Positions 17,393 to 22,821 of a stretch of 22,821 nucleotides of DNA are shown here, one piece after another (the first letter of the stretch is position 1; every line of letters starts with the position of its first letter). The position numbers were made by a program, and so were the translations under genes. Source of the DNA: an uncultured Clostridia bacterium. GTDB lineage: Bacteria; Bacillota; Clostridia; TANB77; RGIG9151. The DNA lies in assembly GCA_934500865.1 (NCBI GenBank), contig CAKSUD010000023.1:1-22821 (forward strand), written 5' to 3'. The notes beneath the pieces were generated by a model. That model was not told the origin of the DNA, ran no database searches, and saw only the letters and a list, made by a program, of their open reading frames with translations.

Positions 17393-18196
17393 TTATTTTA
17401 AATTATCCCTCGCATAAAAGAATAAATATTGCTGAGCTATTCCGGCATATTCTCCGAACTTTTCCTCTGCATATTTTTGTATTTGATTAAGAGGCATTTC
17501 CTGCTTTATATATAAACTTTCCATTATCCTCTTAATCCAAACATCTACCGGGAATGCATCAGTTTTTCCCATAGAAAATAGCATAACGCAATCAGCAACT
17601 TTAGGGCCTACGCCCATTAATTTCATTAATTCCTTTTTACACTCTTTAGTAGGAAGCTCGGAAAGTTCGTCAAGGTTAACACCATTTACTATCGCCTTGC
17701 AAGTATTTACTATATACTTAGCTCTAAATCCCACTCCGGTTTCCATTAATTCTTCCTCTGTTGCGTTTGAAAGTTGAAGCGGTGTCGGGAAAGCATATAG
17801 CCCGTCGCCTATTTCGTCTCCATACTTTTTAGAAATCTTTTCAACTGATTTTCTTATCCGAGGTATATTATTGTTGGCAGATATTATAAACGAAATAAGT
17901 GTTTCAAACTTGTCTTGGTTTAAAATTCTGATTCCTTCTCCAAATCCTATTGCCTTTTTTAGTATTTCATCATTCATATAATACTCTTTTATTTTTGAAT
18001 AATCTCTTTCCAAGTCAAAATAATGATTGAATTTTTCTTGTGATATTCCTGAGAATTCTACATTATTTCCGTCTTGCCAAACCTCGCAATAGTCTTTGCC
18101 TATAATACCGGAATAATGTTTATCTTTTATCTTATTCCATCTAAAACATTCGCCTGACTCTGCAATTTGTTCAATATCAAAATCGTTTATTATCAT
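17393..18196 (-). CDS. ogg: 8-oxoguanine DNA glycosylase / AP lyase (Ogg1 type)
   Basis: A 267-residue base-excision repair enzyme of the HhH-GPD superfamily, expected to remove 8-oxoguanine and nick the strand by beta-elimination. The first ~85 residues form an OGG_N-like domain (ESGECFRWNKI, FSGISQ), and the helical domain includes ISFIISANNNIPRI (101-114). The helix-hairpin-helix is LMGVGPKVADCVMLFS with the nucleophilic lysine K199, and the catalytic aspartate is D218 in FPVDVW. An Ogg1-like bacterial enzyme is known from Clostridium acetobutylicum. ATG at 18194-18196 after AAGGAAG, 17 bases behind the ydjH-like stop, so it is the last gene of that operon. Confidence 0.93.
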   Translation of the reverse strand: MIINDFDIEQIAESGECFRWNKIKDKHYSGIIGKDYCEVWQDGNNVEFSGISQEKFNHYFDLERDYSKIKEYYMNDEILKKAIGFGEGIRILNQDKFETLISFIISANNNIPRIRKSVEKISKKYGDEIGDGLYAFPTPLQLSNATEEELMETGVGFRAKYIVNTCKAIVNGVNLDELSELPTKECKKELMKLMGVGPKVADCVMLFSMGKTDAFPVDVWIKRIMESLYIKQEMPLNQIQKYAEEKFGEYAGIAQQYLFFYARDNLK

Positions 18197-18213
18197 ATCT
18201 TTCTTCCTTTATA

Positions 18214-19068
18214 TTAAAAGCTTCTGCCTCCTCCACCATGACTGGTTCCGCTACTGCCAAAGCTTGTTGAAGAACCGCCACCGCTACTCGAAGAATCGTT
18301 TGCCGGCGGAATGTAAACTTGAGTTGTATGCGTATGCAAGAAATTATCTACTTTATTAGTTATTTTTAAGTTCTTCATATATTGCTTTGCTTCAGACGCC
18401 TTACGCACAGTCCTATGCTTTGCCAATGCAACTATCATAAATATCAAAGTTACTATTCCGGCGCCAATAAATGCTAAACCGAAATTTGCATCATTGTCAC
18501 TGCCAGTTCCATTATATACATAATAGTCACCGTTTTCATTTATGTTTGCATTTTTGTTGCTATCCGGAATGCCTAACCCGGCATAATACTTAGACAATCT
18601 AACAAACTCACTGGCACATCCATAATAGTTTTTATCTGCAATTTCGTCATATGCAGCATCTAATATGTTATCTATTCTAGTATCATCATATATAAGTTGT
18701 GCTGTGCCAGTAGTAGAAATCCACATTTCCCTATTATCCATATCTATTAAGAAAATAAGTCCATCTTTTGTAGAACCCACTCCGAAATCGTTATAATCGT
18801 AAAAATCTTCAGCATAGCTTTTGGCTGATGATTTATTATTATAATTAATAGTAACAACAGCTGCATCTAAATTATACTCATCTATAAGTCCTGTGATTTC
18901 ATTATAAATCGATTTTTCTTCCGAATCAGAAAGTAGTTCTGCAAAGTCATAAACCTTTTCACTTGCATCTACTGTTGGTGTTGTATCCTTAGGAGATGCA
19001 AAGCCGACATTAGCTAAAGAAACAAAAGCAACCATAATAGCACTTATTTTTCTAATTTCTTTTATCAA
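18214..19068 (-). CDS. TPM-domain membrane protein (YdjH-like)
   Basis: This 284-residue protein begins with a signal peptide (about 1-25, ending GFASP). It has a TPM domain (about 37-165: KVYDFAELLSDSEEKSI, GLIFLIDMDNREMWIST) that should lie outside the membrane, a single membrane helix at about 196-215, and a cytosolic tail. The tail ends in a serine/glycine stretch finishing HGGGGRSF, a common ending for this family. B. subtilis YdjH has the same design. In that species YdjG and YdjH form a membrane complex that recruits the SPFH protein YdjI and PspA. The start is a TTG at 19066-19068 after GGAGGTGG; no ATG nearby is as well placed. It is 12 bases from the ydjG-like stop. Confidence 0.85.
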   Translation of the reverse strand: MIKEIRKISAIMVAFVSLANVGFASPKDTTPTVDASEKVYDFAELLSDSEEKSIYNEITGLIDEYNLDAAVVTINYNNKSSAKSYAEDFYDYNDFGVGSTKDGLIFLIDMDNREMWISTTGTAQLIYDDTRIDNILDAAYDEIADKNYYGCASEFVRLSKYYAGLGIPDSNKNANINENGDYYVYNGTGSDNDANFGLAFIGAGIVTLIFMIVALAKHRTVRKASEAKQYMKNLKITNKVDNFLHTHTTQVYIPPANDSSSSGGGSSTSFGSSGTSHGGGGRSF

Positions 19069-19080
19069 CTATGCCACCTC

Positions 19081-20127
19081 CTATATTAAATATAAAATTA
19101 AAGATAAAATTCCAAAGCTACCCAAAAATACGCCAAGTGCCCAAAATAAAGCTTTTGAAACACAAATAGGCACATTTCCAATCATTTTGCCTGTTTGACC
19201 ATTCATAGCAAACGTATGCAACTTATCTTTATATTTAATATTTAACATCCAAACTGGAAACATAGCATAATCTGCTTTAGTACTACTAATATTACTTTTC
19301 TCGTTACTGGCAGAAACTGTTGTGTAACCTGTAATATCTCTTTTTAGTTCATCTCTAAAAGTCGTATTCACTCTTTCTTTTGCCCTAGAATATGCTTCAT
19401 CTTCGTCAACATCATACTTCTCCGCCAAAAACCCGGATAAATATGACGCAGAAAAATCTTTTAATTCGTCATATGAAAATGGTTCTATTGAATCCATAAT
19501 ATCATCATCAAATTTTTTAGAACCATCAACAGGTACCTTATCGAAAGTAGCCTTTCCGCTTCTTGCCACTTCAAATGTATCCGTCTTTGTATATCTATAA
19601 TCACCGGCAGTCCAAGTATTAATTTTTTCGGCTGTTCCGCTTATCTCCCCTTCTGCAACACAATCATATAGCCAAAAAGGGATATAAACTCCGGATATTT
19701 TTTCTATTTGTTCTTTTTTAGCAAAATCACTCGGTGCAAACAATTTGCCCTTTGTACACTTTTTAAAAGCCTCTATTGCTTGTTCTTTTGTAGTCTTAAA
19801 AGGAATAATCATGTCGGGTTGATACATACCGCGAAGCCTATTCTTAATAATTGACGTACTTCCGCAATATACACAGAATGTAGCTGTAGTATTTTCATCA
19901 GTAACAATTTTTGCACCACAGTTTGGGCAACTGTACTCGTCTACATCCATCTTTCTTCCGTTAATTCTATCCTTTTTAGCTTCACGTTCGCTATTTTTAG
20001 CCTCAACCTTTTCCAAATCTTCTATTGTATATGTAGTGCCACAATACTCGCATTTCCAAGTTCCTGTGGTCGGGTCAAAAGGCAAAGAAGCTGAACACGC
20101 AGGACACTTGTGATCTGTTGCGTTCAT
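19081..20127 (-). CDS. Zinc-ribbon, tail-anchored membrane protein (YdjG-like)
   Basis: The 348-residue protein has two zinc ribbons near the N-terminus: C8/C11/C26/C29 and C67/C70/C85/C88, all CxxC pairs. A central ~200-residue region follows (PFKTTKEQAIEAFKKC, GVYIPFWLYDC). A single C-terminal membrane helix lies at about 326-348, with no loop beyond it. This matches B. subtilis YdjG, a partner of YdjH and YdjI in the envelope-stress ydjFGHI operon. ATG at 20125-20127 after GGGGGAAG, 18 bases behind the SPFH gene stop. The shared gene order supports a membrane complex; its biochemical activity is unknown. Confidence 0.85.
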   Translation of the reverse strand: MNATDHKCPACSASLPFDPTTGTWKCEYCGTTYTIEDLEKVEAKNSEREAKKDRINGRKMDVDEYSCPNCGAKIVTDENTTATFCVYCGSTSIIKNRLRGMYQPDMIIPFKTTKEQAIEAFKKCTKGKLFAPSDFAKKEQIEKISGVYIPFWLYDCVAEGEISGTAEKINTWTAGDYRYTKTDTFEVARSGKATFDKVPVDGSKKFDDDIMDSIEPFSYDELKDFSASYLSGFLAEKYDVDEDEAYSRAKERVNTTFRDELKRDITGYTTVSASNEKSNISSTKADYAMFPVWMLNIKYKDKLHTFAMNGQTGKMIGNVPICVSKALFWALGVFLGSFGILSLILYLI

Positions 20128-20145
20128 AAAACTTCCCCCTTTTTA

Positions 20146-21354
20146 TTATTCTACTTTAGTTCCACAATTAGGACAGAATTTACCATTTACTTCTGTTCCA
20201 CAGTTTGTGCAAAATTTCTTTTGTGCAACCGGAGTTCCACAATTACTACAGAATTTTCCGCTTACAGGATTTCCACAATTACTGCAAACAGCTCCTGTAT
20301 TTTGTTGTGGTGCGTTGTTAGCTGTCGCATTGCTCATTGGGTTTGTATTTAATGCTGATGGATTTGGTTGCATAGGTTGTGCATTGTTAAATGCTGCTCC
20401 CATATTCATTCCATTTGTCGCCATATTCATCATACCAATTCCCATAAATCCATTAGCTGCACCATTTGCATTATTAGCTGCATCTTGAATTGCATTTGCG
20501 TATGCACCTGTAAGTACACCTTGTTGTTGGTAAGCATCTCCACCAATTTCATAATTATCGATTTTTTCGCTAGATTCATCATCTAATGTTAAACTTTCTA
20601 CAACGAAAGATACAATCTTAATTCCACGTTCACGAATAGGTTTATCAAAAACTTCTTCGTCCATAATTTTCTTAATTTCATCAGTCTTATTAGGTAACTC
20701 TAGAACTTCTATCTTGTATTTATCGCTTCCCAAGCCGTTCATAACATTTGAGAACGAACCAATTACTTCTGCTCTTATTTGTTCTACCAACTCATCTTTT
20801 GTGTAAACTTCTGAAAGTCCGGCAATTTTTGACATAAATAAGAACGGATCTTCTATTTGAATTGTATATGTTCCGAAACATTTTACTTTTACACTCATTG
20901 CAATATAGCTATTTGTTCTCGCATTCATTATTGGATGTCCCCAATCCTTATAAGGAACAGGGTTTGGAGTCCCAAACTTATTACCGATTATTTCCTTTGT
21001 ATTAAAGAAATAAACGGCTTGCTCTTTAGCTGTCGCTCCATTATATGTGAACCTTTGCCACATTTCCTTAAACATTCCGCCAAATTGACCTGCAAATAAA
21101 GATGGTGTTGATGAGCTATCAAATGTGTAAATTCCTTCTTCTGCTGTTGCATCAACAATTCTACCATTATCATAAATAATAGCCACTTGGCCCGGGCCTA
21201 CAATAATTGTACTTTTATTTGAAATAACACCAGTTGGTGTGGTTTTTTTCATCATTAGTACATCGTTGCCCATTTCTTCACAACGTATCGCTTCTTTCCA
21301 TTGGTCACTTAAAGTACTACCTACTGCACCAAATGCTGCCTTAATTAATCCCAT
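20146..21354 (-). CDS. SPFH-domain (virion-core-like) protein with C-terminal zinc ribbons (YdjI-like)
   Basis: A 402-residue soluble protein. Residues about 25-270 form the SPFH/YdjI domain: [20 protein letters not shown], then [26 protein letters not shown] and [12 protein letters not shown] linker rich in N, A, M, Q and P (about 285-350) follows. Two zinc ribbons close the protein: C357/C360/C369/C372 and C382/C385/C394/C397. No membrane helix is present. B. subtilis YdjI is recruited to the membrane by YdjGH and helps localise PspA; here no pspA lies next to it. ATG at 21352-21354 after AGGAGGT. First gene of the operon, with a good promoter at 21395-21424. Confidence 0.88.
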   Translation of the reverse strand: MGLIKAAFGAVGSTLSDQWKEAIRCEEMGNDVLMMKKTTPTGVISNKSTIIVGPGQVAIIYDNGRIVDATAEEGIYTFDSSSTPSLFAGQFGGMFKEMWQRFTYNGATAKEQAVYFFNTKEIIGNKFGTPNPVPYKDWGHPIMNARTNSYIAMSVKVKCFGTYTIQIEDPFLFMSKIAGLSEVYTKDELVEQIRAEVIGSFSNVMNGLGSDKYKIEVLELPNKTDEIKKIMDEEVFDKPIRERGIKIVSFVVESLTLDDESSEKIDNYEIGGDAYQQQGVLTGAYANAIQDAANNANGAANGFMGIGMMNMATNGMNMGAAFNNAQPMQPNPSALNTNPMSNATANNAPQQNTGAVCSNCGNPVSGKFCSNCGTPVAQKKFCTNCGTEVNGKFCPNCGTKVE

Positions 21355-21394
21355 AAAATTACCTCCTAATTTTAATAATAGATATTACAAGAGC

Positions 21395-21424
21395 ATTATA
21401 TACTTTTTTGTCGAATAATTTCAA
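21395..21424 (-). promoter_or_regulatory. Promoter of the ydjI-ydjG-ydjH-ogg operon
   Basis: On the minus strand, TTGAAA (21419-21424) is followed after 18 bases by a perfect TATAAT (21395-21400), 40 bases upstream of the ydjI-like start. This is a housekeeping sigma-A type promoter. I see no SigW-type TGAAAC/CGTA boxes like those used for the B. subtilis operon. Confidence 0.7.
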
Positions 21425-21483
21425 CTCAAAATTAATATTTTCTTCTCATTATATGTATGGATATTTTAATTTTATTATGATAA

Positions 21484-21489
21484 TATAAT
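21484..21489 (+). promoter_or_regulatory. Possible -10 box for the BI-1 family gene
   Basis: A perfect TATAAT lies 27 bases upstream of the ATG at 21517, but the -35 region at 21461-21467 is poor. The sequence is very AT-rich, so chance matches are likely. Confidence 0.3.
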
Positions 21490-21516
21490 AATACTAATAT
21501 TTAAGGAGGGATTTAT

Positions 21517-22224
21517 ATGAATGACTCAGATGTAATTGTAGACGTATATGGAAATAAAGAACGTTCTGTTTCTGAAGTATTTTCTAAAGTTTTTGGTTGG
21601 ATGTTTGGTGGCTTACTTGTAACAGGTTTAACTGCGTTTTATACAGCCAACACACCTTGGTTACTAGAAAGAATTCTAACAAACAATATTTATTGGATTG
21701 GACTTCTTATTGCTGAACTGGTACTAGTAATTACTTTAACCGGTAGAGTTCATAAAATGAGTAAAGGCGCTGCAATAACTTCATTTATGCTATATTCAGT
21801 CGTAAATGGTTTAACACTTTCAGTTATCTTTTTAGCTTACACACTTAGTTCAATCGCAAGTGTATTCTTTATTTCGGCAGGAATGTTTGGCATAATGGCA
21901 TTATATGGCTATACTACTAAAAAAGACTTGTCCAAAATAGGTTCTATACTACTTATGGCACTAATCGGAATAATACTTGCTGGTATCGTAAATCTATTTT
22001 TACCAAGTAGCACTCTTTCATTTGCAATCGCAGTAGTTGCTGTAATTGTATTTGTTGGATTAACCGCTTATGATGTTCAAAAAATAAAAGCAATGGCATA
22101 CCAAGTAGAAAATGATGATGAATTTATGACAAAGTTCGCAATACTCGGTGCGTTAACATTGTATTTAGACTTTATAAACTTATTCTTAGAGTTACTTAGA
22201 ATTTTCGGAAAAAGTAGAGATTAA
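21517..22224 (+). CDS. Bax inhibitor-1 (BI-1/YetJ) family membrane protein
   Basis: This 235-residue protein has about seven membrane helices and the BI-1 family layout. The two conserved aspartates of the C-terminal pH-sensing pair are present: D186 in GLTAYDVQKIK and D218 in LYLDFINLFL. They correspond to D171 and D195 of B. subtilis YetJ, a pH-sensitive calcium leak channel. The charged loop TTKKDLSKIGS between helices is typical. A calcium-leak role here is by homology only. The ATG follows AAGGAGGG, a very strong ribosome binding site. It is divergent from the ydjI-like gene across 162 bases and is followed by a 19-bp hairpin. Confidence 0.9.
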   Translation: MNDSDVIVDVYGNKERSVSEVFSKVFGWMFGGLLVTGLTAFYTANTPWLLERILTNNIYWIGLLIAELVLVITLTGRVHKMSKGAAITSFMLYSVVNGLTLSVIFLAYTLSSIASVFFISAGMFGIMALYGYTTKKDLSKIGSILLMALIGIILAGIVNLFLPSSTLSFAIAVVAVIVFVGLTAYDVQKIKAMAYQVENDDEFMTKFAILGALTLYLDFINLFLELLRIFGKSRD

Positions 22225-22241
22225 AAAACAACTTAGCATTT

Positions 22242-22291
22242 AAATAAACCCAAATTATTAGACAAAAAAGTTTAATAATTTGGGTTTATTT
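22242..22291. terminator. 19-bp perfect hairpin between convergent genes
   Basis: AAATAAACCCAAATTATTA (22242-22260) and its exact complement (22273-22291) enclose a 12-base loop. It lies 17 bases past the BI-1 stop and 26 bases beyond the DUF2019-like stop (22318) on the other strand. The symmetrical A/T-rich ends make it usable in both directions. Confidence 0.75.
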
Positions 22292-22292
22292 C

Positions 22293-22364
22293 GCTTTCGC
22301 CGAGCTTTAGCTAAACTTTACTTTTGGTAATACTCATACTTCATATTACCTTTTCGCCATTCGC
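22293..22364. repeat. 72-base direct repeat, copy 1 (3' end of DUF2019-like gene)
   Basis: This stretch is repeated at 22750-22821 (offset 457 bases) with a single difference, C22316 versus T22773. It covers the last ~15 codons of the gene plus 25 bases of downstream sequence. The repeat is cut by the window edge and probably continues. Confidence 0.9.
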
Positions 22365-22662
22365 GTAGAGTCATTTCTGCTGAAAAATAAATTAAAGCGC
22401 CTTTATTAGGGGATAGTTCCTCTAAAACTGCCTCAGCCTCTTCTGTATAAATAGGCAAAAGTCGTACGGCCGCTTCAAAACGTACTGCATCATGTTCACT
22501 ATACATTAACGGTTTAAGCTTTTCTATTTCGCCATTTTTGTATAGTTCAATTGCTATTTTTTTCAAGGATTCATAACAACCATTAACAGTTCTAGAACTT
22601 CCTTTTTCTTGTGCTTCAAATGACTTTATAGCCATTTGTTTAAATTTCTCTACTTTATCCAT
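22318..22662 (-). CDS. Small helical DUF2019-like protein, copy 1 (possible immunity-type)
   Basis: The 114-residue protein is all-helical in appearance with no membrane segment. MDKVEKFKQMAIKSFEAQEKG, then HDAVRFEAAVRLLPIYTEEAEAVLEEL and FSAEMTLREW, give the HEAT-like pattern I associate with the DUF2019 family. Members are often small single-domain proteins found near polymorphic toxin or immunity genes, but no toxin is visible here, so that role is inference. ATG at 22660-22662 with GGAGAG seven bases upstream, and a good promoter at 22701-22730. A second copy with an identical visible C-terminus begins upstream, suggesting a tandem array. Confidence 0.75.
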   Translation of the reverse strand: MDKVEKFKQMAIKSFEAQEKGSSRTVNGCYESLKKIAIELYKNGEIEKLKPLMYSEHDAVRFEAAVRLLPIYTEEAEAVLEELSPNKGALIYFSAEMTLREWRKGNMKYEYYQK

Positions 22663-22700
22663 AGTTATCTCTCCATAATCTCAATTAAAAAGCCTAATTA

Positions 22701-22735
22701 ATTATATCAAACCACATAAAACTTGGTCAAGTTTT
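22701..22735 (-). promoter_or_regulatory. Promoter of DUF2019-like copy 1 with a palindrome over the -35 box
   Basis: On the minus strand, TTGACC (22725-22730) and an extended -10, TGATATAAT (TATAAT at 22701-22706), are 18 bases apart. The -35 sits inside the perfect inverted repeat AAAACTTG-GT-CAAGTTTT (22718-22735). The repeat could be an operator, or it may simply extend the terminator of the upstream copy. It abuts that terminator's T-tract. Confidence 0.65.
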
Positions 22736-22762
22736 AAAAGAAAGGCCCGGCTTTCGCCGAGC
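22736..22762 (-). terminator. Terminator of DUF2019-like copy 2
   Basis: On the minus strand, GCTCGGC-GAAA-GCCGGGC is a 7-bp stem (one U-G pair) capped by a stable GNRA-type tetraloop. It is followed by CTTTCTTTT. It starts 12 bases past the copy 2 stop. Copy 1 keeps only one arm of this hairpin (22299-22305) and seems to rely on the 22242-22291 hairpin instead. Confidence 0.75.
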
Positions 22763-22821
22763 TTTAGCTAAATTTTACTTTTGGTAATACTCATACTTCA
22801 TATTACCTTTTCGCCATTCGC
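22750..22821. repeat. 72-base direct repeat, copy 2 (reaches the window end)
   Basis: Partner of 22293-22364, identical except T22773. The match runs up to the last base of the window, so the true repeat is longer. Confidence 0.9.
22775..22821 (-). CDS. C-terminal end of a second DUF2019-like gene (partial, runs off the right edge)
   Basis: The stop codon at 22775-22777 and the preceding codons encode EWRKGNMKYEYYQK-stop, identical in every visible residue to the C-terminus of the gene at 22318-22662. It lies upstream of that gene on the same strand, with its own terminator between them. Only about 15 codons are visible, so intactness cannot be judged. Confidence 0.8.
   Translation of the reverse strand, partial: EWRKGNMKYEYYQK

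Noticed and set aside
21355..21516. SigW-type envelope-stress promoter before the ydjI-like gene
   Set aside because: No TGAAAC/CGTA pair is present. A TTGAAA/TATAAT sigma-A promoter explains the region.

Overview
The window comes from an AT-rich (about two-thirds A+T by eye), low-GC Bacillota chromosome, most likely an anaerobic Clostridia member. The evidence is the strong GGAGG-type ribosome binding sites, several TTG and GTG starts, clostridial-type ribosomal proteins, a K+-dependent membrane pyrophosphatase, a two-OB-fold SSB-like protein, and the non-mevalonate isoprenoid enzyme Dxs. Family-level placement is not possible from this sequence alone. Nearly all of it is dense chromosomal backbone. 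I see no phage, insertion sequence, CRISPR array, tRNA or rRNA, and no gene-free stretch longer than about 165 bases.

Layout, left to right. At 1-88 is the start of a minus-strand secreted or membrane-anchored protein. At 177-815 (-) is a tandem OB-fold SSB-like protein. At 978-2216 (-) is an SLC1-type (DAACS) transporter whose substrate arginine is replaced by alanine. A palindrome-rich intergenic region follows. It separates the transporter from a plus-strand pair: a Sel1-repeat protein (2377-3921) and a patatin-like lipase (3977-4843). The lipase ribosome binding site is buried in a long hairpin. The lipase gene overlaps tail-to-tail with dxs. The minus-strand cluster fadD-like acyl-CoA ligase / M50 site-2 protease / dxs occupies 4832-9169. 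The membrane pyrophosphatase runs the other way (9330-11429) and ends at a 21-bp perfect hairpin.

The centre holds a self-contained str operon on the minus strand: rpsL (16391-15978), rpsG (15850-15380), fusA and tuf. It has its own TTGACA promoter, a structured rpsL-rpsG spacer and an intrinsic terminator after tuf. Downstream of tuf is a 92-residue membrane-anchored protein carrying only the front half of a GT2 glycosyltransferase fold. Upstream of the str operon is uppP (undecaprenyl-diphosphate recycling).

The right third is a minus-strand operon resembling Bacillus subtilis ydjI-ydjG-ydjH (SPFH protein, zinc-ribbon membrane protein, TPM-domain membrane protein). It lacks an adjacent pspA and is followed by an Ogg-type 8-oxoguanine DNA glycosylase. 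A BI-1/YetJ-family channel is transcribed divergently from it. The right edge carries tandem copies of a small DUF2019-like, possibly immunity-type gene; the second copy is cut by the window end.

No wholly new system is proven here. The best leads are the RBS-burying hairpin of the Sel1/patatin pair, the pspA-less ydj operon with a DNA glycosylase attached, the altered transporter binding site, the structured rpsL-rpsG spacer and the tandem DUF2019 array.
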